Of a stretch of DNA of 20,159 bases, positions 6,703-14,082 are shown in pieces (positions within the stretch are counted from its first letter, which is position 1; every line of letters starts with the position of its first letter). The DNA lies in the NCBI GenBank assembly GCA_910580005.1, contig CAJTXH010000042.1:1-20159 (forward strand). Reading direction: 5' to 3'. The DNA is from an uncultured Lachnospiraceae bacterium. GTDB taxonomy: Bacteria > Bacillota > Clostridia > Lachnospirales > Lachnospiraceae. The notes beneath the pieces were generated by a model. It was not told the origin of the DNA and made no database searches. It saw only the letters and a program-made list of their open reading frames with translations. Made by a program: the position numbers and the translations under genes.

Positions 6703-7380
6703 TGCGTATACATCAACATCCCATTGGATTGCATTATAGCCACATTCTTTAACAACATTTATAAGGTTATCATTATAATCACCATATGGCGGTCTGAAAA
6801 CATGCATATCAGTTCCTGTTAATTCCTTAACCTTCTCATGTACTTTCATAATCTCATCTTTACATTCACCGGCAGACAGCGTTGACATTTTTTTATGGTT
6901 TTCACTATGGTTGCCAAGCTCATGGCCAGCTTTAGCAATAGCCTTTACATCGTCAGGATAAGATTCTACCCATCCCCCGGTCATAAAAAATGTTACATGC
7001 ACATCATTCTTTTTTAAAATATCAAGTATTTTTTGCGTATCTTCATTTCCCCATGCAGCATCAAAACTTAAAGCAACTTTTTTCTCAGATGTATCAACAC
7101 AGTAAATTGGCAGTTCTTTGTTTGATATCCTCTTACTAATAACTGAAGTTACAGACTCTGTACCAATAAATTTTCCTCCATATGCAATAGCAATACTGGC
7201 AAGAAGTATAACTGACATCACAACAAGCCCGCTTCTCATAAATGACGGAAAACTTGTATCTTTTTGTATATCAAGATTCTGCTTTACCTGGCTTCTATTG
7301 GCCAATGGTGCTTTTTGTCCTGGAACATTTCTATCCTTTGCATGGTAAGTTTCATTCAAGAACTTTGAAAAATGCTTCAT
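6661..7380 (-). pseudogene. Polysaccharide deacetylase, 5' part, truncated by the element
   Basis: This is the N-terminal 223 codons of a carbohydrate-esterase-4 (PdaB/PdaA-like) deacetylase, followed by 16 codons read from element DNA to a stop at 6661. AAGGAG precedes the ATG at 7380. Residues 50-68 form one membrane anchor, putting the catalytic domain outside the cell. Visible motifs are SFDAAWG (D107), HELGNHSENH (H158, H162), RPPYG (R196) and WDVD (220-223). The motif 5 histidine (LCHN) lies in the separated 3' part at 97-378. The expected reaction is removal of N-acetyl groups from peptidoglycan sugars; members of this group act in spore cortex or cell-wall modification. The integrated form should be inactive for lack of the last motif. 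Precise excision would restore 315 residues. The gene is divergent from the methyltransferase. Confidence 0.88.
6695..6710 (-). repeat. Right inverted arm of the element (half of attP)
   Basis: CCATCTGTTGCGTATA is the exact reverse complement of 381-396 and lies two bases inside the right TC/GA core at 6713-6714. With the left arm it rebuilds a circular joint symmetric about GA. Confidence 0.85.
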
Positions 7381-7462
7381 TTTGTTTTCTCCTTATTTAT
7401 ATTTAATGACACTTATTTTTGTAATAATATATGAAAATATAAGGGAAAAATGCACTTATTCT

Positions 7463-7491
7463 TAGACAAAGCTATATAGATAATGTATAAT
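7463..7491 (+). promoter_or_regulatory. Promoter of the methyltransferase gene
   Basis: TAGACA (7463-7468), a 17-base spacer and TATAAT (7486-7491) form a strong sigma-A-type promoter about 80 bp upstream of the methyltransferase ATG. Confidence 0.65.
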
Positions 7492-7570
7492 ATTTCCAGG
7501 CAGGCAAGACAATGCATGTCATGGTATTAAAAATATATATTTTAAAGACAATTATAGAAACGGGGGCTAT

Positions 7571-8344
7571 ATGACTGGATTAGAAAAACACTATAATAAA
7601 TTTTGTGAAGATAAAAGGCTGTTAAGGCGGCATGGACAAGTGGAATATATAACTTCCATGAAATATATACATGAGTTTTTAGGAAACAGCAAAAACCAGA
7701 AAATAATTGATATAGGTGCAGGTACAGGCAGATATTCTGTCCGCCTTGCAAATGAAGGTTATGATGTTACTGCTGTTGAACTTGTTAAATATAATTTAGG
7801 CATATTGAAGTCTAAAAAAAGCAATGTGAAGGCTTTCCATGGCAACGCACTTGATTTATCAAAATTTTGTGAAAACAGCTTTGACATGGCACTTGTATTT
7901 GGACCTATGTACCATCTTTTTACATTTGACGAAAAAGTAAAAGTATTAAACGAGGCAAAGCGTGTTACTAAGAAAAATGGTTATATTCTTGTTGCATATT
8001 GTATGAATGAATATAGTATAATTACATATGCCTTTAAGAAAAATTTTGCCAGACAATGTATTGCAGATGGGAAAATTGACAAGAACTTCCATTGTATATG
8101 TAGTGAAGATGATTTATATGATTATGCCAGGCTTGAAGATATAGACAAAATTAATAATGCAGCAGGGCTAAAACGCATAAAAATAATAGCAGCAGACGGA
8201 CCAGCAGACTATATCCGCCAGGTTCTTGGAGACATGGATGAAGAAACTTTCCAGGTCTTTATAGATTACCATTTAAGCACATGTGAAAGAAAAGACCTGC
8301 TTGGCGCAAGTGCGCATACATTAGATATATTACAGAACATATAA
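7571..8344 (+). CDS. Class I SAM-dependent methyltransferase
   Basis: This 257-aa soluble protein transfers a methyl group from S-adenosylmethionine to an unidentified substrate. The SAM-binding motif I is IIDIGAGTG (45-53), with the acidic residue of motif II at E70 (AVELV). Later motifs are FDMALVFGPMYHL and EAKRVTKKNGYILVAYC, as in the Methyltransferase_11/25-type fold. GGGGG lies upstream of the ATG. The family is broad and the sequence does not show whether the substrate is a small molecule, a lipid or RNA. It stands alone, divergent from the interrupted deacetylase and convergent with the metalloregulator, separated from the latter by a hairpin at 8353-8388. Confidence 0.85.
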   Translation: MTGLEKHYNKFCEDKRLLRRHGQVEYITSMKYIHEFLGNSKNQKIIDIGAGTGRYSVRLANEGYDVTAVELVKYNLGILKSKKSNVKAFHGNALDLSKFCENSFDMALVFGPMYHLFTFDEKVKVLNEAKRVTKKNGYILVAYCMNEYSIITYAFKKNFARQCIADGKIDKNFHCICSEDDLYDYARLEDIDKINNAAGLKRIKIIAADGPADYIRQVLGDMDEETFQVFIDYHLSTCERKDLLGASAHTLDILQNI

Positions 8345-8352
8345 CACTTTGC

Positions 8353-8388
8353 ATAATGCCAGAAGGCTTGTACCCATTCTGGCATTAT
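8353..8388. terminator. Two-way terminator between convergent genes
   Basis: ATAATGCCAGAA (8353-8364) and TTCTGGCATTAT (8377-8388) form a perfect 12-bp stem between the methyltransferase stop and the regulator stop. T-runs on both sides are weak, so termination is likely but not certain. Confidence 0.65.
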
Positions 8389-8397
8389 TAGTTTAAA

Positions 8398-8766
8398 TTA
8401 ATTATTCTTTGAACAATATTCTTTTATTGCAGCAAAACTTTCAGCACTAATAACATGTTCTATCCTGCATGCATCTTCCGTTGCAATCTGCTCGTCAACA
8501 CCGAGTGAAATAAGCCATCCAGAAATAAACTGATGTCTTTCATATATCATAGAAGCAATGTTTTTTCCTTCATCAGTAAGATATATAAAACCTGCATCTG
8601 TCACAGTTATATATTCCTTTTCTTTAAGATTTTTCATAGCTACACTTACGCTTGATTTTTTAAATCCCAGTTCATTAGAAATATCAACTGAACGCACAAC
8701 TGGAAGTTTCTGGCTTAAAATTAGTATTGTTTCAAGATAATTTTCAGCCGATTCATTTACTTTCAT
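8398..8766 (-). CDS. DtxR/MntR-family metal-dependent repressor
   Basis: This 122-aa metalloregulator should bind DNA when loaded with Fe(II) or Mn(II) and repress metal-uptake genes. The N-terminal winged helix is MKVNESAENYLETIL followed by SVDISNELGFKKSSVSVAMKNL, and the dimerisation/metal domain follows. Aligned by eye, the metal ligands are N9 (where MntR has D8 and DtxR has M10), E12, H78, C100, E103 and H104. C100 is DtxR-like, whereas N9 is unusual, so the preferred metal cannot be predicted. There is no SH3-like third domain, as in MntR. The start at 8766 follows GGGGTG; an upstream 24-residue extension looks unreal. No transporter gene is adjacent. A palindrome in its own promoter suggests self-control. 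Confidence 0.85.
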   Translation of the reverse strand: MKVNESAENYLETILILSQKLPVVRSVDISNELGFKKSSVSVAMKNLKEKEYITVTDAGFIYLTDEGKNIASMIYERHQFISGWLISLGVDEQIATEDACRIEHVISAESFAAIKEYCSKNN

Positions 8767-8859
8767 AGTACACCCCATCCAATAAAATATTGTTTCAATA
8801 CACCCACAGCAGCCAGGGAAGGATATTAAAACTTCCAAACACCTGGTTTTTATTTATAT

Positions 8860-8888
8860 ATAATAGCATAAACCTAAGGTTAAGTAAA
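8860..8888 (-). promoter_or_regulatory. Regulator promoter with palindromic operator in the spacer
   Basis: On the minus strand TTTACT (8888-8883), a 17-base spacer and TATTAT (8865-8860) form a promoter for the DtxR-type gene. The spacer contains AACCTTAGGTT (8881-8871), a palindrome around one central base. AGGTT/AACCT half-sites resemble the DtxR box (TTAGGTTAG...), so self-repression is a reasonable inference. Confidence 0.5.
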
Positions 8889-8925
8889 GCTGTCATACAA
8901 CTAAACCACGACAAACGCATTAATG

Positions 8926-8965
8926 AATAAATTGTAAACAAATTATCTTATATTTACAATTTATT
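8926..8965. repeat. Inverted repeat upstream of metF
   Basis: AATAAATTGTAAA (8926-8938) and TTTACAATTTATT (8953-8965) are perfect complements around a 14-base loop, and both arms extend into ATGAAT/ATTCAT with a 4-base gap. It lies between the two divergent promoters. It has no T-run suited to a terminator and may be a regulator site. Confidence 0.45.
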
Positions 8966-9003
8966 TATTCATGTGCCTGCTTTGTAATTATGTATAAAAT
9001 AAG

Positions 9004-9032
9004 TTGCACCAGGGCTGTTTTTAGTCTATACT
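9004..9032 (+). promoter_or_regulatory. Promoter of the metF operon
   Basis: TTGCAC (9004-9009), a 17-base spacer and TATACT (9027-9032) lie about 90 bp upstream of metF. I saw no S-box (SAM riboswitch) or T-box consensus in the leader. Confidence 0.6.
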
Positions 9033-9120
9033 ATTGTGTGCCAGAAATATAAGAGTAGTATAGTAAATGTTTTCTTAATTTTGAAGAAGGCATTCAGAAT
9101 GAAGAAAAGCGGAGGTATAT

Positions 9121-9993
9121 ATGAAAATTACAGAATTATTAAAAGACAGCAAGGTTACTCTATCTATGGAAGTTTTTCCTCCTAAAACAACCACTGCATT
9201 TGAAAGCGTTATAGAAGCAGTTAAGGAAATATCAGCGCTTAAACCTGATTTTATAAGTGTTACATATGGGGCGGGCGGCGGCACTAGTGAACATACAATA
9301 AATATTGCAAAGGATATAAAGGATGCATATGGTGTAAGTTCTATGGCGCACTTTACATGTGTATCTTCTACAAAGGAAACTGTAGAAAACCAGTTAATAA
9401 AGATGAAAGAGGCTGGAATTGAAAATGTACTTGCATTAAGAGGTGATATACCTAATGAAACAGATTTTCCACTTCCATGCCAGTTCCATTATGCAGCAGA
9501 CCTTGTAAGTGAAATTAAACGCATAGCACCAGAAATGTGCATTGGAGGAGCTTGTTACCCAGAGGGCCATCCAGAGGCAAGCAATAAGGCAGAAGATATA
9601 AAACATATTAAGGAAAAAGTTGAGGCAGGATGCGAATTCCTTACTTCACAGATGTTTTATGACAATTCAATTTTTTATAATTATTTATACCGGTTGCGTG
9701 AGGCAGGAATTACAGTCCCTGTTATAGCAGGTATTATGCCAGTTACTAAAAAGAGCCAGTTTGCAAAAAGCATACAGTTGTCAGGATGCTGTATGCCAGC
9801 AAAGTTTAAGGCAATTGTTGACTGGTTTGGGGATGAGCCATTAAAAATGCAGCAGGCAGGTATTGCATATGCAACAGGACAGATTATTGACCTTATTGCA
9901 AACGGTGTATACCATATACATATTTATACAATGAATAATCCAGAGGTTGCAAAAGGCATTATGCACAACTTATCAGAAATAATAGGGAAATAG
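9121..9993 (+). CDS. metF: Methylenetetrahydrofolate reductase
   Basis: This 290-aa TIM-barrel flavoprotein reduces 5,10-methylene-tetrahydrofolate to 5-methyl-tetrahydrofolate, the methyl donor for methionine synthesis. The hallmark is the catalytic Glu17 in MEVFPPK, with the folate/flavin-binding segments VTYGAGGG (about 47-54) and LALRGDIPN (104-112), and CYPEGHPE further on. The length matches the bacterial family. GGAGG lies just before the ATG. It is followed 14 bp later by an exported protein and then by metY, consistent with a methionine cluster. In anaerobes the electron donor may be ferredoxin rather than NADH; this cannot be read here. Confidence 0.95.
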   Translation: MKITELLKDSKVTLSMEVFPPKTTTAFESVIEAVKEISALKPDFISVTYGAGGGTSEHTINIAKDIKDAYGVSSMAHFTCVSSTKETVENQLIKMKEAGIENVLALRGDIPNETDFPLPCQFHYAADLVSEIKRIAPEMCIGGACYPEGHPEASNKAEDIKHIKEKVEAGCEFLTSQMFYDNSIFYNYLYRLREAGITVPVIAGIMPVTKKSQFAKSIQLSGCCMPAKFKAIVDWFGDEPLKMQQAGIAYATGQIIDLIANGVYHIHIYTMNNPEVAKGIMHNLSEIIGK

Positions 9994-10007
9994 CAGGGGG
10001 AACTGTT

Positions 10008-10919
10008 TTGGAGAAATTAATAAAGGCTGCTTTTATAGCTGGTGTTATATGCTTATGTGCATGTATAGTACCAGATGTGGGAAACAATATTATAAGTTTA
10101 CAATATAATAAAAAATTGGCTGTAAAAGCAGAAACGAAACAGGATAAGAAAATTTATAAATATGCACAGGATAAGAAAAAGACTAGCAAATTTAACAGTA
10201 TAAAAGCAGAATGTAACAGCCTGGATATAGTTATAGATAAATCTGGAAGTAAAGATTTTTATGTATCATATGAACTGGATTGCCTTAATGGCAACGACCC
10301 AATATCATATAAAGTAAAAGATGGTGTACTTTATATTAAGGAATTAAAATTGGAATGGCCACATTATTTAAATAAATGGGACAGAAGTAAAGGTTATATT
10401 AATAAAATATATGTATACATACCATCAGATTCAGATTTAAAAGATTTTGATATTGATACTGAAATGGGAGATTTATATATTAAAAATATTTCTGTGGAGG
10501 ATGGAAAGTTTAATACAAAGATTGGTGATTTAGATATAGCTGGTTCTGAATTCTTAGGAAGGATTGATGTAAATACTGATAGTGGAGATATAGATATTAG
10601 TAAGTCTGTTATTAATAAAACATTTAATATAAAAACAGAATGTGGAGATATAGGAGTTTATAACTCTAAGATAGGAGGAAAGCTTGGTATCTGGACATCT
10701 AGTGGTGATGTGGACATGCTGTTTAATAAAAAGTTAATAGATAAACTTGGCATTAATATGCTGGCTAAATTTGGTGACATGCATATTAACAGGTTATATA
10801 AAGGGACAAAAATGAAAAAGGGAAGTGGTTATATGTATACAAAAAATATAAATGTAGATAAAAGCACGAAGCCATTTCTTAATGTAATTGCGCTATATGG
10901 CAGTATTGGATTAAACTGA
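10008..10919 (+). CDS. Exported DUF4097-like repeat protein
   Basis: This 303-aa protein starts with TTG, preceded by AGGGGG at good spacing, 14 bp after metF, so it is probably co-transcribed. Residues 1-24 form a signal peptide or anchor (LIKAAFIAGVICLCACI); LCAC could be a weak lipobox. The body has repeated beta-strand units of the type MGDLYIKN, IGDLDIAG, SGDIDISK, CGDIGVYN and SGDVDML (about 150-245), typical of DUF4097-type right-handed beta-solenoid surface proteins. No enzyme motif is visible. Codon use is AT-richer than in metF and metY, and it splits the two methionine genes, so it may be a later insertion. Its function is unknown. Confidence 0.75.
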   Translation: MEKLIKAAFIAGVICLCACIVPDVGNNIISLQYNKKLAVKAETKQDKKIYKYAQDKKKTSKFNSIKAECNSLDIVIDKSGSKDFYVSYELDCLNGNDPISYKVKDGVLYIKELKLEWPHYLNKWDRSKGYINKIYVYIPSDSDLKDFDIDTEMGDLYIKNISVEDGKFNTKIGDLDIAGSEFLGRIDVNTDSGDIDISKSVINKTFNIKTECGDIGVYNSKIGGKLGIWTSSGDVDMLFNKKLIDKLGINMLAKFGDMHINRLYKGTKMKKGSGYMYTKNINVDKSTKPFLNVIALYGSIGLN

Positions 10920-10992
10920 GCAACAGCAAATGGATATAAGGAAGTCAAGAACCTGCCTGCTTTAATTTTAGAAAAATGGAGGAATAAATTTT

Positions 10993-12267
10993 ATGGATGG
11001 AAAACGTATTGAAACAAAGTGTATACATGAGGGATACAAGCCTGGCAATGGTGAACCAAGACAGATTCCTATATACCAGAGCACTACATTTAAATATGAT
11101 ACAAGTGACGAAATGGGGCAGCTATTTGACCTTGAGAAAGAAGGATATTTTTATACAAGGCTGCAGAACCCAACAAATGATGCTGTTGCGGCAAAGATTG
11201 CAGCATTAGAAGGCGGAGTGGCTGCTATGCTTACATCTTCGGGACAAGCTGCTAATTTTATGGCTGTATTTAATATATGTGAAACAGGAGACCATTTTAT
11301 ATCTTCGTCTTCTATATATGGAGGGACATTTAACCTTTTTACAATTACAATGAAGAAGATGGGAATTGAGTGTACAGTTATTGACCAGGATTTGCCAGAA
11401 GAAGAAATTGACAAACTATTTAAGCCAAATACAAAAGCTGTTTTTGGCGAGACTATTACAAATCCAACAGTAAATATATTTGATATTGAAAAATTTGCCA
11501 TGATTGCACATAAACATGGCGTGCCGCTTATTGTAGATAATACATTTGCAACACCTGTAAACTGCCGCCCGTTTGAATGGGGAGCAGATATAGTTACGCA
11601 TTCTACAACAAAATATATGGATGGCCATGCAGCAGGTGTTGGCGGCTGTATAGTTGACAGCGGTAATTTTGACTGGATGGCGCATGCAGATAAATTCCCA
11701 GGCCTGACAACTCCTGATGAATCATACCACGGCATAACATATGCTGAACGTTTTGGAAAAGGTGCGTATATAACTAAGGCAACAGCACAGCTTATGAGAG
11801 ATTTTGGATGTATACAGTCACCACAGAATGCTTTTTACTTAAACCTGGGGCTTGAATCACTTCCTTTAAGGATGAAACAGCATTGCAGCAGTGCGCTTGA
11901 AATAGCAAAATATCTTGAAAAACATGAAAAAGTTGCATGGGTAAAATACCCTGCACTTGTGTCAGACAGTTCATATAATTTATTTAAAAAGTATACACCA
12001 GATGGCTCATGTGGCGTACTTTGCTTTGGACTTAAAGGCGGAAGGGATATTTCAGTAAGTTTTATGGATAAATTAAAGCTTGCAAGCATAGAAACACATG
12101 TAGCAGACTCCAGGACATGCCTGCTGCATCCTGCAAGCCATACACACAGGCAGATGACAGAGCAGCAGCTTATAGAGGCAGGGGTTGCTCCAGACCTTAT
12201 AAGGTTTTCTGTTGGCCTGGAAAATCCAAAAGATATAATAGCAGATTTAGAGCAGGCGCTGGAATAG
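10993..12267 (+). CDS. metY: O-acetylhomoserine sulfhydrylase (PLP enzyme)
   Basis: This 424-aa Cys/Met-metabolism PLP enzyme probably converts O-acetyl-L-homoserine and sulfide into homocysteine, the acceptor for the methyl group made by MetF. The PLP lysine is K207 in HSTTKYMDGH. Other family segments are YTRLQNPTNDA, the phosphate-binding SSGQAA, and the long insert FPGLTTPDESYHGITYAERFG, typical of O-acetylhomoserine sulfhydrylase rather than cystathionine synthase. GGAGG lies before the ATG. The gene is the last of the metF cluster and ends before a strong terminator at 12436-12463. Confidence 0.93.
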   Translation: MDGKRIETKCIHEGYKPGNGEPRQIPIYQSTTFKYDTSDEMGQLFDLEKEGYFYTRLQNPTNDAVAAKIAALEGGVAAMLTSSGQAANFMAVFNICETGDHFISSSSIYGGTFNLFTITMKKMGIECTVIDQDLPEEEIDKLFKPNTKAVFGETITNPTVNIFDIEKFAMIAHKHGVPLIVDNTFATPVNCRPFEWGADIVTHSTTKYMDGHAAGVGGCIVDSGNFDWMAHADKFPGLTTPDESYHGITYAERFGKGAYITKATAQLMRDFGCIQSPQNAFYLNLGLESLPLRMKQHCSSALEIAKYLEKHEKVAWVKYPALVSDSSYNLFKKYTPDGSCGVLCFGLKGGRDISVSFMDKLKLASIETHVADSRTCLLHPASHTHRQMTEQQLIEAGVAPDLIRFSVGLENPKDIIADLEQALE

Positions 12268-12435
12268 ATATAAAATATATTAAACCATATGTTTGTCCTG
12301 CTATAATTTCAGGAATGGGGATTTATAATATTATTTGGTATATATTATCATATTGTATATATTTATTTTCAGTATTTTAGGAGTCCAGAGAGTTTACCTG
12401 TATAGAAAATATAATATATATTGTTTGTAAGAAAT

Positions 12436-12463
12436 AAAAAGGCAGCAGAGATGCTGTCTTTTT
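12436..12463 (+). terminator. Intrinsic terminator of the metF-metY operon
   Basis: AAAAAGGCAGCA (12436-12447) and TGCTGTCTTTTT (12452-12463) pair around GAGA, with one G-T pair, followed by TATTTT. The rest of the 12268-12606 gap shows no gene, only AT-rich DNA. Confidence 0.85.
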
Positions 12464-12606
12464 ATTTTGGCATAAACCAGGTAAAGAAAATTCTTATAGC
12501 ATTAATAGTAATACAAATTAAAAAATGTTAGACAATAATATTTATATTAAAATAAAAACTGGCAAAATATTATAAATGCTTATATGAATTATTATGGAGG
12601 GAAAAT

Positions 12607-12940
12607 ATGGAAAAACAAAAAATTTATGGTTACATGAGGGTATCCAGCAAAGAACAGAATGAGGACAGGCAGAGAATGGCTTTACTGGAATTTTGTAGCA
12701 GAAAATGAACGTACAAATATCAGGCGGAGGCAGGCAGAAGGAATTATGGCAGCTAAAATGCGTGGTGTAAGATTTGGAAGACCGTCAATCCCGTTGCCAG
12801 ATAATTTTGATGAAATACGTAAAAACTGGCGTGAAGGTAAAATCCAGATTAAAGAAGCAGCAGAAGCTTGCAATATGAAAGCAAAGACATTTTATAGTAA
12901 AGCAGTAAAATACGAAAAAGAAAAATCTTTAAAGAATTAG
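12607..12940 (+). pseudogene. Small serine resolvase, internally deleted and frameshifted
   Basis: GGAGGG precedes the ATG at 12607, and the first 33 codons (GYMRVSSKEQNEDRQRMALLEF) are the N-terminus of a resolvase/invertase, with the catalytic Ser in VSS. The frame stops at 12706-12708. In the +1 frame, from about 12690 to 12940, the usual C-terminus resumes (FVAENERTNIRRRQAEGIMAAKMRGVRFGRP, here in two pieces: FVAENERTNIRRRQ and AEGIMAAKMRGVRFGRP), followed by the helix-turn-helix (IKEAAEACNMKAKTFYSKAV). About 90-100 residues of the catalytic core are missing where GAATTT meets TTTTGTA. The product cannot be an active recombinase. It marks an old mobile-element insertion or a decayed invertase locus. 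Confidence 0.9.
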
Positions 12941-13136
12941 TAGTCTGAAATGGTATGATATATTGGAAAATGATATAGATGGTATTACATACCGTTCTAC
13001 AAAAAGCAGCATAGCATCTGTAAATAATAATGGCAAGGTAATAGCTAAGAAAAAGGGAAAGGCAGTTATTAAGACAATGCTTACACTGGCGGATGGTAAG
13101 GAATATATTTACAAGACGACAGTATATGTAAAATAA
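12933..13136 (+). pseudogene. Remnant of a bacterial Ig-like (BIG2) surface domain
   Basis: An open frame without a start codon reads KWYDILENDIDG, then ITYRSTKSSIASVNNNGKVI and AKKKGKAVIKT, ending TTVYVK and a stop at 13134-13136. The pattern SxxxSIASV-NGKV-AKKKGKAVI is typical of a BIG2-type Ig-like domain of cell-surface proteins. No ribosome site or N-terminus is present. It is the 3' end of a lost surface-protein gene, directly behind the resolvase remnant. Confidence 0.65.
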
Positions 13137-13365
13137 TATAACATATAAGCAGCTTTGCAATTTATCTGTAAAGTTAAAATAAAACCTAATTAACATAGTT
13201 ATATTTATTTTGTGTTTATTTGTTTTAGAGCGTGTCAAAAATGTCTTGCATAGGAAAAGCCAATGCCATAAAGGAATGGTATAAATTATAATTTCAGAGA
13301 AAGGGAAGGAAAAAGTATGGAAATAAGAAAGAAAAGAATATTGAAAAAACTGGTTTCATACATAA
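13137..13365. other. Gap between surface-protein remnants, no gene seen
   Basis: AT-rich DNA with no convincing frame or ribosome site apart from the 24-codon frame at 13318-13392. It is probably decayed coding DNA of the same lost locus. Confidence 0.4.
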
Positions 13366-13455
13366 AAAGTAACATTAGAAAATGGCAGTTCTAAAACTTT
13401 TAAAGCAAAAATAACTGTTGATAAAAGGAAAGTTAAACTTGCTAATTTTAAGTAA
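13366..13455 (+). pseudogene. Second surface-protein fragment
   Basis: A 29-codon open stretch reads KVTLENGSSKTFKAKITVDK and ends KLANFK before a stop at 13453-13455. It resembles the last strand of another Ig-like repeat and lies in front of a terminator. A 24-codon frame with a ribosome site (AAGGAAAAAGT, ATG 13318) overlaps it in a different frame and ends at 13392, consistent with frameshift decay. Confidence 0.4.
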
Positions 13456-13491
13456 GGCAAATTCTGGCAGCAAATTATTTTATACATACAC

Positions 13492-13540
13492 AAGGGGATT
13501 ACTCACTAAGAATTAGTGTGTCGTCCCCCTTTAATTTTTA
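13492..13540 (+). terminator. Terminator after the decayed surface-protein locus
   Basis: AAGGGG (13492-13497) pairs with CCCCTT (13526-13531) and an inner CACTAA/TTAGTG stem closes on GAA (13504-13518). TTAATTTTTA follows. It is a good intrinsic terminator and shows that the remnants once had a functional 3' end. Confidence 0.7.
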
Positions 13541-13567
13541 AATTTATAATAATTTTTGAGAAAATAC

Positions 13568-13596
13568 TTGAAACAGTAAAAACATTGTGATATACT
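13568..13596 (+). promoter_or_regulatory. secG promoter
   Basis: TTGAAA (13568-13573), a 17-base spacer and TATACT (13591-13596) lie 85 bp upstream of secG. Confidence 0.7.
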
Positions 13597-13680
13597 ATAC
13601 AAGTACGTTGTTTTGTATTTTATACATACAGTGGTATTTTTATCTATATATTGGTTACACTGGAATGGAGGATATTTTTT

Positions 13681-13929
13681 ATGATTAAGATGATTCATGG
13701 TATTATGTTAATTGTATACATTATTGTATCTGTTGCATTAGCTGTTATTGTACTTATGCAGGAAGGCAAGCAGGCAGGGCTTACAGGGGCAATCAGCGGC
13801 GCTGCTGAAACATACTGGGGTAAGAACAAGAGCCGTTCAATGGAAGGCGGGCTTGTACTGGCAACCAGAGTTCTTGCAGTAGTATTTATAGTGCTTTCAT
13901 TGTTATTAAATCTTAGTATTTTCTCATAA
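13681..13929 (+). CDS. secG: SecG translocase subunit
   Basis: This 82-aa membrane protein is the accessory subunit of the SecYEG channel that helps SecA-driven protein export. Two membrane segments (about 4-24 and 58-80) flank the conserved loop VLMQEGKQAGLTGAISGAAE, followed by WGKNKSRSMEG. The start at 13681 follows GGAGG at 9 bases; an upstream ATG at 13651 lacks a ribosome site. Its own promoter and a strong terminator (13997-14026) make it a single-gene unit next to rnr, as in many Firmicutes. Confidence 0.93.
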   Translation: MIKMIHGIMLIVYIIVSVALAVIVLMQEGKQAGLTGAISGAAETYWGKNKSRSMEGGLVLATRVLAVVFIVLSLLLNLSIFS

Positions 13930-13996
13930 ACATTATGGTCTTTTATATTAGTCTTTGAAATATAAAATGTATTTATAATGGTACGAAAGCTTAGTG

Positions 13997-14026
13997 GTGC
14001 AGCGGATATTACGTTGCACTTTTTTT
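13997..14026 (+). terminator. secG intrinsic terminator
   Basis: GTGCAGCG (13997-14004) pairs with CGTTGCAC (14012-14019) around a 7-base loop, followed directly by seven T residues. Confidence 0.85.
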
Positions 14027-14040
14027 ACTATATGGAGTAA

Positions 14041-14082
14041 ACAGTGCTGCTTAAAGATAATGCACTGTTGCTGTCCGCAGCA
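14041..14082 (+). other. Structured leader upstream of rnr
   Basis: ACAGTGC (14041-14047) pairs with GCACTGT (14062-14068), then TGCTG (14069-14073) pairs with CAGCA (14078-14082). TTGACA at 14101-14106 could be a -35 box, but the only TATAAA is 13 bases downstream, which is too close. How rnr is transcribed is unclear: either read-through from secG or a weak promoter here. Confidence 0.35.

Larger units (their letters stand above)
379..6714. mobile_element. 6,336-bp serine-recombinase element inserted in the deacetylase gene
   Basis: The two halves of one deacetylase frame flank this segment. Just inside the ends are 16-base inverted arms, TATACGCAACAGATGG at 381-396 and its exact reverse complement at 6695-6710. 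On the gene strand a GA dinucleotide is repeated at both junctions (plus-strand TC at 377-378 and 6713-6714). Joining the element ends gives the two arms around GTGATG, symmetric about GA. Joining the host ends gives GATGTTGACAGCCTG, which continues the gene in frame. GA is the known crossover dinucleotide of the TnpX/TndX family (Tn4451, Tn5397). Cargo is a large serine recombinase, two small or unknown proteins, and two AAA/nuclease proteins. No relaxase, conjugation or replication gene is visible, so transfer would depend on other functions or be absent. Confidence 0.88.

Noticed and set aside
381..6710. DDE-transposon terminal inverted repeats as the origin of the element
   Set aside because: No DDE transposase is present; the arms, GA core and in-frame rejoining fit serine recombinase attachment sites.
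8889..9120. SAM riboswitch or T-box in front of metF
   Set aside because: No S-box or T-box consensus was seen; only a simple inverted repeat and a promoter are visible.
12849..13238. Minus-strand 129-aa frame
   Set aside because: It lies antisense to the resolvase and Ig-like remnants, has no ribosome site, and is low-complexity AT-rich translation.
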